Shown: positions 1-8,091 of the stretch, piece by piece
Numbering within the stretch: the first letter of the stretch is position 1
Layout: each line of letters opens with the position of its first letter
Program-made: the position numbers and the translations under genes
The notes under the pieces: generated by a model
Told to the model about the DNA's origin: nothing
The model's database searches: none
Seen by the model: only the letters and a program-made list of their open reading frames with translations
Assembly (NCBI GenBank): GCA_019636275.1
Contig: JAHBXY010000056.1
Location: forward strand, 1 to 51,001
DNA from: Planctomycetota bacterium
Lineage (GTDB): Bacteria > Planctomycetota > J058
Direction of reading: 5' to 3'
Length of the DNA stretch: 51,001 nt

Positions 1-2
1 AC

Positions 3-2780
3 TGGACCGCCGCGCTGGCGCGGCTGCGCGACGTGGCGCCGGACGTGCGCCGCCAGGGCGAGCGCGCGCTCGTCGACCGCGAGCGGCGCTGGGGCGAGCT
101 GGAGGCGTTCCGCGCCGAGGCGCAGGCGCTCCTCGACGAGGTCGCCGCGCTGCGCGCCGCGGGCGAGCTCGCCCGCGCCTGGCGGCGCCTCGAGGCCTTC
201 CTCGCCCCGCGCAAGCAGACCGTCCCCGACGTGGCGATCGGCCGGGCCGTGCTCGCCGCCGCCGACGAGGCCACGCGCGCCTGCGCGGCCGCGGGCGTCG
301 ACCCGACGCTCCCCGCGCGCGACGAGCCGCCGGCGCGGGCGGCGGCGCACGCCGAGCGCGCCCGCGAGGGCCAGGCGCGCGTCGAGGCGCTGCGCCGGAC
401 GCTCGACGAGCAGAAGGGGCTCGCCGCGGCGGCCCTGCGCGAGGAGGTCGAGCGGGCGCGGGTCGCGTCGCGCGCGAAGCCCATGTCACTCGAGCTCGTC
501 CCGGGCTTCACGCTGGCCGACGCCGTGCTCGAGGACTACGACGAGCAGGGGTTCGCCCTGCGCGGCGCCTCGGGCGACGACGTGCGCTGGGCCTGGGACG
601 CCGCGCGGCTGGACACCGCGCTCAAGGTGCGGCGCTTCGGCGTGCGCGCCGACTCGGCCGAGGACCACGTGCGCCTCGGGCTGTGGGCCGTCCGCCGGCG
701 CCTGTTCCGCGAGGCGCGCCGGGCCTTCCGCCAGGCGGCCACGCTCGACGCCGCGCTCGCCGGCCGGCTGCCCGACGTCGACCTGCTCGAGCGCGCGGCG
801 GCCGTGTTCCAGGGCGAGCTCGAGCGCAGGGGCACGTCGATCACGCTGCGCTACGGCTTCGACCGCGAGGACGAGGCCGGCGACTTCGCCCCGGCCCTCT
901 CCGGCGCGCGCGCCGTCGTCCGCGGCGGCCACCTCGAGGTCCACGGCCGCGGGCTGGCGCTGGTCCAGCTCGAGATGGGCTTCAACGGCCTGGCCGACGT
1001 GTCGGTCACGCTGGGCCCGACCGGCGGCGAAGCGGTCGGCGCGGTCCTCGGGCTCTCGTTCGCCGCCGGCACCGAGCGCGAGGAGACGTGGATCGCCGTC
1101 GTCTTCCCGCGCACGGGCGACCTGCTCCTGGCGCGCTGGCGCGGCGGCGGCGACGTCGAGGTCGTGCAGCGCAAGCCCGCCGCCGCGCGCGGGGCGGGCG
1201 GCAAGCTGCGCATGGTCGTGCGCCGCGACCGCGTCGAGGTCATGGCGCGCGGGCGCACGCAGGCCAGCCAGCCGATCCAGCCGCTGTGGGAGAAGTGCCG
1301 GGTGCTCCTCGGCGGCAACGGCGGCCCGGCGAGCTTCGACGACCTCACCGTGAAGGGCCGCGTCCGCACCGACTGGCTGCGCAAGTCGTTCGGCGAGTTC
1401 GACGCCGCGCTGGCGGCCGCCCTGGCCCGCGCCGACGAGGTGCCGCTCCTGGCCCGACCCCAGGGCGCGCGCCCGGAGGCCCCGCTCTCGGCCGAGGACG
1501 CCTGGGCGCTCGAGGGCGTGGACGCGGCCGTCCTCCGCGACTACCGCGCGGCGGCGGCGCAGGTCGAGGCCGCCGAGGAGGACGACCTCGCGGCGCTGAC
1601 GGTCGCCCTGCAGGGGCTCAACCGGGTGGTCGAGCGCGCGCGCGGGCTGGCGCCGGCCTACTACCAGCGGGCGCGGATCAGCCTGGCCGCCGGGCTGCCG
1701 GGCGTCGCGCTCCTGGACCTCGCCCGGGCGCAGGCCCTGGCCCCGCGCTTCCACGAGGCCGTGGCGCTCGAGGCGGCGGCCCTGGCGGCGCTCGGGCGGC
1801 TGGACGAGGCGCTGTCGCGCGCCGACGCCGCGCTGGCCCTGCGCCCCGACGCCGCCGACGCCTGGGCGGCGCGCGGCGCGGCGCGGTTCCTGCGCGAGGA
1901 GTTCGAGGGTGCGCTCGGCGACCTCGAGGTCGCGCTGGCGCTCGACCCGTGGGACGACGGCGCGCGGGGGCTCGTGCGCAACGTGCGCCACGTGCTCGCC
2001 GGGCCGCCCTGGTCGCGCCGCTTCCGCGTCGAGACCGCCCACTACGTGCTCGAGACGAACATCTCGCAGAAGCGCGCCGACGACTACGCGCGCGACCTCG
2101 AGGCGGTGCGGCAGATCTACGCCCAGCGCTTCGGCGTGGCGGGCGGCGCGCCGCCCGCCCGCAAGTCGCGGGTGCTCGTGTTCGACGCCGAGGAGGGCTA
2201 CCACTCCTACGCCGCGCTGACGATGGACGACCGCGTCGAGTCGACGCTCGGCTGCTACCTGCCGCGCTACCGCCAGCTCCTCCTCTTCGAGGACAAGGAC
2301 GACACGACGCTCGAGGAGACGCGGCAGACCCTCTTCCACGAGGGCTTCCACCAGTTCCTCCACCAGCTCGTCCCCGACAACCTGGTGCCCTACTGGCTCA
2401 ACGAGGGGCTCGCCGAGTACCTGTCGGCCTGCACGGTCAAGGACGGCAAGGTCGTGGCGCAGGGGCAGGTCCTCCAGGGCCGCCTGCGCGACCTGCGCGC
2501 GTTCCTGCGCGCCGGCGGGCCGTTCCCCTTCGACAAGCTGATGAAGGAGACCCCGCGCGAGTTCTACTCGGGCGCGGTGTGGGCGAAGTACGCCCAGGCC
2601 TGGGCCATGGTCCACTTCTTCGAGGAGGGCCCCGACGAGGACGCGCGCGGCCGTTTCCGCCGCTACGTGGCGAAGCTCCGCGAGGGCGCGGCCGCCGACG
2701 AGGCGTTCGAGGCCGCCTGGAAGGGCGTCCGCTGGCCGGACCTGCAGCGCGCCTGGCGCGCGCACGTGGACGGCCTGTAG
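3..2780 (+). CDS. TPR-containing gluzincin-type metalloprotease, 5' end outside window
   Basis: Probable zinc-dependent peptidase with TPR repeats. The frame is open to the left edge, so the true start is likely upstream; the first start codon inside is GTG at 33 (915 aa from there). Numbering from that GTG, residues about 1-150 are charged and helical, about 250-440 are a beta-rich region resembling a concanavalin-like sandwich, about 545-640 are TPR-like helices rich in Ala/Leu, and the C-terminal third is the protease. The zinc site is HEGFH at 769-773 followed by NEGLAEY at 790-796, the gluzincin arrangement in which the later Glu is the third ligand. This layout resembles the DUF1570/peptidase-MA-like proteins common in Planctomycetota. 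The substrate is unknown. A short hairpin follows the stop. Confident of the fold class, not of the biological role. Confidence 0.82.
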   Translation, partial: WTAALARLRDVAPDVRRQGERALVDRERRWGELEAFRAEAQALLDEVAALRAAGELARAWRRLEAFLAPRKQTVPDVAIGRAVLAAADEATRACAAAGVDPTLPARDEPPARAAAHAERAREGQARVEALRRTLDEQKGLAAAALREEVERARVASRAKPMSLELVPGFTLADAVLEDYDEQGFALRGASGDDVRWAWDAARLDTALKVRRFGVRADSAEDHVRLGLWAVRRRLFREARRAFRQAATLDAALAGRLPDVDLLERAAAVFQGELERRGTSITLRYGFDREDEAGDFAPALSGARAVVRGGHLEVHGRGLALVQLEMGFNGLADVSVTLGPTGGEAVGAVLGLSFAAGTEREETWIAVVFPRTGDLLLARWRGGGDVEVVQRKPAAARGAGGKLRMVVRRDRVEVMARGRTQASQPIQPLWEKCRVLLGGNGGPASFDDLTVKGRVRTDWLRKSFGEFDAALAAALARADEVPLLARPQGARPEAPLSAEDAWALEGVDAAVLRDYRAAAAQVEAAEEDDLAALTVALQGLNRVVERARGLAPAYYQRARISLAAGLPGVALLDLARAQALAPRFHEAVALEAAALAALGRLDEALSRADAALALRPDAADAWAARGAARFLREEFEGALGDLEVALALDPWDDGARGLVRNVRHVLAGPPWSRRFRVETAHYVLETNISQKRADDYARDLEAVRQIYAQRFGVAGGAPPARKSRVLVFDAEEGYHSYAALTMDDRVESTLGCYLPRYRQLLLFEDKDDTTLEETRQTLFHEGFHQFLHQLVPDNLVPYWLNEGLAEYLSACTVKDGKVVAQGQVLQGRLRDLRAFLRAGGPFPFDKLMKETPREFYSGAVWAKYAQAWAMVHFFEEGPDEDARGRFRRYVAKLREGAAADEAFEAAWKGVRWPDLQRAWRAHVDGL

Positions 2781-2790
2781 CTGACGGGGG

Positions 2791-2818
2791 CTTGCCTGCG
2801 GCCCTCTCTGCAGGCAGG
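2791..2818 (+). terminator. Hairpin between protease and thioesterase genes
   Basis: Inverted repeat with 9-bp arms (2791-2799 and 2810-2818, one G-T pair) and a 10-nt loop. It starts 10 nt after the protease stop and ends 8 nt before the next ATG at 2827. There is no T-tract, so it may be a weak terminator. Its right arm also holds the purine-rich AGGCAGG that would serve as ribosome binding site for the next gene, so it could limit translation instead. Confidence 0.35.
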
Positions 2819-2826
2819 CTCCGCCC

Positions 2827-3606
2827 ATGCACGAGGCGTTCTTCCTCCCGGACGGCGACGGCTTCGTCGCCACGCCGTTGGCGCGCGGGCCCTGGCACCC
2901 GGACCTCGCGCACGGCGGTCCGCCGGCGGCGCTCCTCGCGCGCGCGGTCGAGCGCCTGCCGGCCGACGGCCCGGGGCAGGTCGTCCGCTTCACGGTCGAC
3001 CTGCTGCGGCCGGTGCCGCTCGGCCGCGTCGAGGTCGCCGCGTCGGTCGTGCGCGCCGGGCGCGCGGCGCAGGTGCTCGAGGCCACGCTCACCGCCGGCG
3101 GCAAGCCCTGCTTCCGCGCCACGGCCGTGCGCCTGCGCATGGCCGACGTGCCGCTGCCGCCGCGCGAGCCGCCCGGGCCGACGCTGCCCGCGCCGGAGGG
3201 CTGCCCGGCGTGGGAGTTCCCCTTCTTCCGCGCGCCGGTCGGCTACCACACGGCCATGGACCTGCGCCTGGCCGCGGGCGAGTTCGGGCGGGGCGCCATG
3301 GCGGCGTGGATGCGCATGCGCCAGCCGCTCGTCGCCGGCGAGGCGCCGAGCCCCCTGCAGCGCGTGCTCGTCGCGGCCGACGCGGGCAGCGGCGTGGGCC
3401 TGGCGCTCGACACGGAGCGCTACACGTTCGTCAACGCCGACCTCACCGTGCACCTGCACCGCCCTCTCGAGGGCGAGTGGGTGGGCGTCGACGCGACCAC
3501 CGTCGCCTGGGAGAGCGGCATCGGCTCGACCGGGTCGACGCTGCACGACCCGCGCGGACCGATCGGGCGCGGCCTGCAGTCGCTCGTGGTCGAGGCGCGC
3601 GCCTGA
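2827..3606 (+). CDS. Acyl-CoA thioesterase-like (double hotdog) protein
   Basis: A 259-aa protein of the thioesterase-like superfamily (TesB / 4HBT_3 type), expected to hydrolyse an acyl-CoA thioester in the cytoplasm. The N-terminal segment FVATPLARGPWHPDLAHGG followed by PPAALLARAVE matches the hotdog-fold start in which the conserved HGGP turn leads into the long central helix. The second half (about residues 130-255) is a second hotdog repeat, ending in GIGSTGSTLHDPRGPIGRGLQSLVV, written here only as the family's typical closing strand (positions about 232-256). Length fits the double-hotdog family. No signal peptide or TM segment. The ATG start at 2827 follows the hairpin directly; the stop overlaps the presumed start of the GIY-YIG gene. 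Substrate cannot be inferred. Confidence 0.8.
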   Translation: MHEAFFLPDGDGFVATPLARGPWHPDLAHGGPPAALLARAVERLPADGPGQVVRFTVDLLRPVPLGRVEVAASVVRAGRAAQVLEATLTAGGKPCFRATAVRLRMADVPLPPREPPGPTLPAPEGCPAWEFPFFRAPVGYHTAMDLRLAAGEFGRGAMAAWMRMRQPLVAGEAPSPLQRVLVAADAGSGVGLALDTERYTFVNADLTVHLHRPLEGEWVGVDATTVAWESGIGSTGSTLHDPRGPIGRGLQSLVVEARA

Positions 3607-3875
3607 GCGGCCCCGGCTGGTTCGTCTACGTCCTCGTCGCGGCCTCCGGCCGGCGCACCTACGTGGGGATCGCCCTCGACGTCGAGCGGCGCCTCGGCCA
3701 GCACAACGGCGCGGCGCCCGGCGGGGCGCGCAGCACCCGCGCCGGGCGGCCCTGGCGCGTGGGCACCGTCTACGGGCCGTTCCCCGATCGCGGGGCGGCG
3801 CTCCGGGCCGAGCGGGCCGTCAAGCGCCTGCGCGGCGGGCGGCGCCTGGCATGGGCCCCGCCAGAGCCCGAGTAG
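3603..3875 (+). CDS. Small GIY-YIG nuclease-family protein
   Basis: About 90 aa. The segment WFVYVLVAASGRRTYVGIA carries the two GIY-YIG strands (here YVL...YVG), followed by the conserved Arg in the helix DVERRLGQHN and, further on, the Glu in the RAERAVKRL helix. This is the UPF0213/YhbQ-like group of stand-alone GIY-YIG domains with unclear cellular roles, possibly DNA end processing. Length is typical. There is no ATG/GTG/TTG close to the domain start; the best-placed initiator is CTG at 3603, which overlaps the thioesterase TGA as CTGA, suggesting translational coupling. An upstream start inside the thioesterase gene is possible but would add an arginine-rich tail unlike the family. Sure of the domain, unsure of the start. 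Confidence 0.7.
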   Translation: MSGPGWFVYVLVAASGRRTYVGIALDVERRLGQHNGAAPGGARSTRAGRPWRVGTVYGPFPDRGAALRAERAVKRLRGGRRLAWAPPEPE

Positions 3876-4078
3876 GCCGTCCTTTTCGCCGATCCTTTCA
3901 CTGGCGCATATGCGGCGCACGGCGGCCGAATCGACCGTCTCGCGATCGTCCCAGGATCGCCTCTTGCCTCGCGCGTGACATTGCAGGCATGCCACTTGCG
4001 CCTCTTGCTGCGGCGCGGCCCGGGGTCTGCTCTGTCTCAGGCGCCGCCCCGTCCAGGGTGGCCGAAAGCGAGCGGACG

Positions 4079-5935
4079 ATGACCTCCGGTGCGCGCCTCA
4101 AGCAGCTCCTCCTCTGCGGGCTGGTCCTCGGGCTGGTCGGCTGCAAGGACCTCGACATCCAGACCGACGGCAACAAGAGCGAGTTCCGCTTCGCCAGCCC
4201 GGTGCACCTGTGGGTCACGTTCAAGGGCGCGGCGGTCGGCGGCGACGCCACCGTGCGCTGGCGCTCGGACCGCCAGGGCGACCTCGGCTCCGGGGCGAGC
4301 CTCACGATCAGCCACCTGCAGCCGGGCAAGCACTCGATCGAGGTCGAGGTGCGCCAGGGCGGCAAGAAGGGGAAGAAGAAGCGCACGATCCGGATCGTGA
4401 ACGACGCGCCGGCCGTGTCGATCCTCGAGCCCGCGCCGAACCGCCGGGTGGGCGTCGGCACGGCCCTGCGCCTGCGCGGCGCGGCGACCGACACCGAGGA
4501 CGGCGTCGTCCCGGCAGAGGCGCTGAGCTGGACGAGCTCGCTCGACGGCGCCCTCGGCGGCGGGGCCGTGGTCGAGGTGAGCCACCTGCGGCCGGGCACG
4601 CACGAGCTGACGCTGACGGCGCGCGACCGCGCCGGCGCCGACGGGCGGGCGCGCGTGCGCGTGGAGGTCACGAACGCCCCGCCGATCGTCACGATCAGCT
4701 ACCCGGCCGACGGGATGACCGTCCCGGCCGGCATGCAGATGCGCCTGCGCGGGTCGGCGCACGACCCCGACGCGCGCACGCAGCCGCAGCGGGTGCCGGG
4801 CGCCCGGCTCGAGTGGCGCTCCGACCGCGACGGCCGCCTGGGCGTGGGCGAGGACCTGACGATCGACTCGCTCAGCCCCGGCGCCCACCGCCTCGAGCTC
4901 ACGGCGACCGACGAGTTCGGCGCCATCGGCAAGAAGACGGTGCGCCTGCGCGTCCACAACGAGGCGCCGACCGTGCGCATCCGCGAGCCCGGCGACGGGC
5001 GGAGCTTCTCGGCGCGCGCCGAGGTCCGCTTCGTGGCCGAGGCCCACGACCCCGAGGGCGGGCTCGACGAGGGCGACGTCGTCTGGCGCAGCAGCCGCGA
5101 CGGCACGCTCGGCAAGGGCCGCAGCCTCAAGACCGACAAGCTGTCGATCGGCGAGCACCAGGTCACCTGCACGGCGACCGACCGCCACGGCGCCAGCGGC
5201 AGCGCCCGCGTGCGCGTCGTGATCACGAACCAGGCGCCGACGGCGCGCATCACGTCGCCGGCCGCCGGGACGACCGTGCTGTTCAGCGACACGCTGACGC
5301 TCGAGGGTCGCGGCGAGGACCGCGAGGACGGCCGCCTGCGCGGCGACCGCCTGGAGTGGACCGCCGTCCGGGTCGAGACCGGCCGCAGCCACGGCCTGGG
5401 CTCGGGCGAGCGCCTGACCCAGCGCGTGAGCGCGCTGGTCGAGCGGCTGGGCTTCGGCCGCTACGAGCTGCGCCTCGTGGCCACCGACCGCGACGGCGCG
5501 GCCAGCCCGGCGGCGACGGTCGCGCTGACCGTGCAGAACCGCGCGCCCGAGGTGCGCATCGGCAACCCGACGGCCGGCACGACCTTCACCGCCGGCGGCG
5601 TGCTCCTCTGCTCGGGCTACGGCCAGGACCCCGACCGCGCCCGCCTGCTCGAGAACGCCGAGATGTCGTGGTCGGCGCGCCGCGTCGAGGACGGCGCCGA
5701 GCGCGCGCTCGGGCGGGGCACCCGCGTCGAGGTGCGCGACCTCCCCGCCGGCACGTGGGACGTGACGCTCACGGGCGTCGACCCCGACGACTCCGCCCTG
5801 CGCACGACGGCCACGGTCCGCGTGCGCGTGACCCCGGCCGCCCCGGTGACGACCGCCGGGGCCACACCGGCGACGACCGGCGGCGCGCCGGCCGCCCCCG
5901 TGAGCGGGCTCTCGGGGCTCCTCCCCGGGCCGTAG
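4079..5935 (+). CDS. Lipoprotein with five Ig-like/PKD-like repeats
   Basis: A 618-aa surface or periplasmic lipoprotein. The ATG at 4079 starts a type II signal peptide (hydrophobic stretch LLLCGLVLGLVG, lipidated Cys at about 22). After an N-terminal domain, at least five related beta-sandwich repeats of roughly 90-100 aa begin at about residues 108, 198, 294, 383 and 486. Each opens with a linker such as NDAPAV, TNAPPI, NEAPTV, NQAPTA or NRAPEV and contains a W(R/T)S...DG.LG motif and a G.H.L.LTATD motif, as in PKD/cadherin-like Ig modules. The C-terminus is an Ala/Thr/Pro-rich tail. Such arrays usually act in adhesion or as spacers; no catalytic domain is visible. The 203-nt upstream gap is slightly less GC-rich than the genes around it. 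Confidence 0.82.
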   Translation: MTSGARLKQLLLCGLVLGLVGCKDLDIQTDGNKSEFRFASPVHLWVTFKGAAVGGDATVRWRSDRQGDLGSGASLTISHLQPGKHSIEVEVRQGGKKGKKKRTIRIVNDAPAVSILEPAPNRRVGVGTALRLRGAATDTEDGVVPAEALSWTSSLDGALGGGAVVEVSHLRPGTHELTLTARDRAGADGRARVRVEVTNAPPIVTISYPADGMTVPAGMQMRLRGSAHDPDARTQPQRVPGARLEWRSDRDGRLGVGEDLTIDSLSPGAHRLELTATDEFGAIGKKTVRLRVHNEAPTVRIREPGDGRSFSARAEVRFVAEAHDPEGGLDEGDVVWRSSRDGTLGKGRSLKTDKLSIGEHQVTCTATDRHGASGSARVRVVITNQAPTARITSPAAGTTVLFSDTLTLEGRGEDREDGRLRGDRLEWTAVRVETGRSHGLGSGERLTQRVSALVERLGFGRYELRLVATDRDGAASPAATVALTVQNRAPEVRIGNPTAGTTFTAGGVLLCSGYGQDPDRARLLENAEMSWSARRVEDGAERALGRGTRVEVRDLPAGTWDVTLTGVDPDDSALRTTATVRVRVTPAAPVTTAGATPATTGGAPAAPVSGLSGLLPGP

Positions 5936-5960
5936 TCGATCGGGCTGGATCCTGCCGGCC

Positions 5961-5985
5961 CGGGGGGTTAAGACGGGACCCCCCG
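5961..5985 (+). other. Strong GC hairpin immediately before the Shine-Dalgarno of the next gene
   Basis: A perfect 8-bp stem (CGGGGGGT at 5961-5968, ACCCCCCG at 5978-5985) with a 9-nt loop. The base after the stem starts the ribosome binding site AGGAGG (5986-5991), itself 6 nt before the GTG start at 5998. The hairpin may terminate transcription from the Ig-repeat lipoprotein gene (no T-tract) or affect access to the ribosome binding site. Confidence 0.45.
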
Positions 5986-5997
5986 AGGAGGTGAACC

Positions 5998-6642
5998 GTG
6001 ATCCGGAGCCCTGCGGCCGTCGTCTTTGCCCTCGCCCTCCCGCTCGCCGGCGGCTGCGCCGCGGCGCGCTCGGCCGGCGCCCCGGTGCCGCGCGCCGGGG
6101 TGCCCTCGGCCTTCACCGACACGAGCATCGAGATTCCGGCCCTGCCCCGCAGCGCCGAGGAGTTCATCGCCCTGCGCGACCAGCTCGCCGGGACCCCGCG
6201 CGGGGGCGCGGCCATGTTCGTCACGGCCATGATCCTCTACGTGCAGAACGAGAAGCTCGGCCTCGAGTGCCTGACGATCTCGGTCGACCAGGACATGCTC
6301 GTGGACGGCGACAAGGGCTACCGCAACAAGCAGCTGCGCAACGCGGCCCTGAGCAGCCTCAAGAGCAACCTGGGCCCGCGCCCCTACCTGCCGAACTCCT
6401 ACGTCGACGGGACCTCCCCCGACAACGGCTACGCGCTGCCGTCGGGCCCGCTGAAGATCCGCTTCAAGACCGAGGAGGACCACGGCGACCGGTCCAAGGT
6501 CTTCGTCTACTGCAGCGGCGCCGACACGGCGCGCCCGATCGCGCTCAAGGTGAACGACAAGGGCGCCTGGAAGGCGTGGGAGTGGAGCTCGCTCGAGGTG
6601 GGCATCCGCAAGCCGACCGTGGTCAAGGACGACCCCTTCTGA
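5998..6642 (+). CDS. Small lipoprotein, DUF6935-like
   Basis: A 214-aa exported lipoprotein; the GTG start is fixed by the near-perfect AGGAGGTGA sequence just upstream. The signal peptide has the hydrophobic run AAVVFALALPLAGG and a lipidated Cys at residue 20. The mature part begins with a low-complexity linker and then a domain with SAEEFIALRDQLAGTPRGGA, LGLECLTISVD and LPNSYVDGTSPDNGYALP (about residues 55-150). From memory this resembles the DUF6935 family of bacterial lipoproteins, function unknown; I could not search to confirm. It ends 2 nt before the amidohydrolase start, so the two genes are probably co-transcribed. Confidence 0.75.
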   Translation: MIRSPAAVVFALALPLAGGCAAARSAGAPVPRAGVPSAFTDTSIEIPALPRSAEEFIALRDQLAGTPRGGAAMFVTAMILYVQNEKLGLECLTISVDQDMLVDGDKGYRNKQLRNAALSSLKSNLGPRPYLPNSYVDGTSPDNGYALPSGPLKIRFKTEEDHGDRSKVFVYCSGADTARPIALKVNDKGAWKAWEWSSLEVGIRKPTVVKDDPF

Positions 6643-6644
6643 GC

Positions 6645-8081
6645 GTGCTCGTCCTGCGCAACGTGCGCCTGGTCGATCCGACGCGGGGAGAGACGGCCCC
6701 GGCGCCGGTCGACCTGCGGCTCGAGCGCGGCCGCTTCACGGCGATCGCGCCGACCGGGACCCTGGCGGGCGAGGCGCTCGACGCGCGCGGGCGCTTCGCG
6801 CTCCCGGGCCTGATCGACTGCCACGTCCACGTGACGGGCGTGTTCCTGCCCGACCTGCCGCGCGCGCGCGACGTGCCCTGGATGCCGGCGCAGGTGGCGC
6901 TCAACCTGCGCGCGTCGCTCGAGAGCGGCGTCACGACCGTGCGCGACCTCATGGCGCCGCTGCGCCCCGTCCTGCGCCTGCGCGACCGCGCGCGCGACCC
7001 GGCGTCGGGCTGGCCGCGGATCGTGTGCTCGGGGCCCATGCTCACCGTGCCGGGCGGCTACCCGGACTTCGTCCCCCCCGACACGCCGGCCAGCCGCGCC
7101 GTGCTCGGGCCGCTCCGCATCGACCTGCGCTCGCCGCGCGAGGCGCGGCGCTGGGTCGACCGGCTGGCGGCGGCGCGCGTCGACCTGATCAAGGTCGGCT
7201 TCTCCAGCCGCGCCTACGACCGCGGGCGCACGCCCATGGCGGCGCCGTCGCGCGAGCTGATGACGGCGATCGCCGACGCCGCGCACCGCCACAACCTGCC
7301 CGTCGCGGTCCACCACACGTGGGCCGCCGACCTGCGCCGGCTGGTCGAGCTGCCGTTCGACACGCTCGAGCACCTGACCCTCGACGAGGAGCTCGACGAC
7401 GCCCTGGCCGACGCCGTCGCGGCGCGCCGGGCCCCCGTGACCACGAACCTCGAGGTGTTCGGGTTCATCGACCAGGCCCAGGAGCACCTCGCGCGCCTCG
7501 AGGCCGGCCGCGGCGCCTTCCTGCCCGAGCCGCGGCGGATCATCGACGAGGCCCTGCGGGCGATCACCGGCGGCGGCAGCCCGCACCCGCACTTCTTCGT
7601 CGACGGGCTGCGCGGGGCGACGACGCGCCAGGGGCGCAACCTCGCCCGCCTGGCCGAGCGCGGCGTGCTCATCGGCGCCGCCACGGACGCGGGCACGAAC
7701 CTGACCTTCGGCAGCCTCCCCGACGAGCTCGTGCACATGACCCGCGCGGGCCTGACGCCGGCGGCGGCCCTGCGCGCGGCGACCGTCGACGCGGCGCGCC
7801 TCCTCGGCCGCCACGACCTCGGGGCGATCGCCCCCGGCGCGCGCGCCGACCTCGTCCTCTACGACGAGGACCCGCTGGCGTCGATCGAGGCGCTCCGTCG
7901 GCCCGTGGCCGTGTTCCGCGACGGCCGCCTCGTCGCCGGCGGGCTCGACGGCGCGCTCGCCCCGCTCCGGGCGCGCCCGCCCGGCGTGCGCTCGGTCGCC
8001 CGCGCCGCCGTGCACCTGTGCGCCGGCCCGGCGCTCTCGCGCCTGCGGCGCGCGCTGGCGCTCGTGTCGAGGTGGGGCTGA
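6645..8081 (+). CDS. Amidohydrolase-superfamily metal-dependent hydrolase
   Basis: A 478-aa enzyme of the amidohydrolase superfamily (imidazolonepropionase / Xaa-Pro dipeptidase-like branch). Visible ligands in order are: the HVHVTG motif after GLIDC at the start of the barrel (about residues 60-66), a Lys in DLIKVGF (about 182-188) that could be carbamylated, His residues in AVHHTW and TLEHLTL, and the catalytic Asp in GAATDAGTN (about residues 344-352). The C-terminal GAIAPGARADLVLYDEDPL is the usual return of the small beta-sandwich domain. The GTG start at 6645 follows the preceding TGA by 2 nt. No signal peptide. The family covers cyclic-amide and dipeptide substrates, and the sequence alone does not say which is used. 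Confidence 0.87.
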   Translation: MLVLRNVRLVDPTRGETAPAPVDLRLERGRFTAIAPTGTLAGEALDARGRFALPGLIDCHVHVTGVFLPDLPRARDVPWMPAQVALNLRASLESGVTTVRDLMAPLRPVLRLRDRARDPASGWPRIVCSGPMLTVPGGYPDFVPPDTPASRAVLGPLRIDLRSPREARRWVDRLAAARVDLIKVGFSSRAYDRGRTPMAAPSRELMTAIADAAHRHNLPVAVHHTWAADLRRLVELPFDTLEHLTLDEELDDALADAVAARRAPVTTNLEVFGFIDQAQEHLARLEAGRGAFLPEPRRIIDEALRAITGGGSPHPHFFVDGLRGATTRQGRNLARLAERGVLIGAATDAGTNLTFGSLPDELVHMTRAGLTPAAALRAATVDAARLLGRHDLGAIAPGARADLVLYDEDPLASIEALRRPVAVFRDGRLVAGGLDGALAPLRARPPGVRSVARAAVHLCAGPALSRLRRALALVSRWG

Positions 8082-8091
8082 CGAGACCCGA

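Noticed and set aside
486..3140. Long antisense open frame over the protease gene
   Set aside because: The sense frame has a full HExxH site and TPR repeats; the antisense product is Arg/Ala-rich and has no recognisable domain. Long antisense frames are expected at this GC content.
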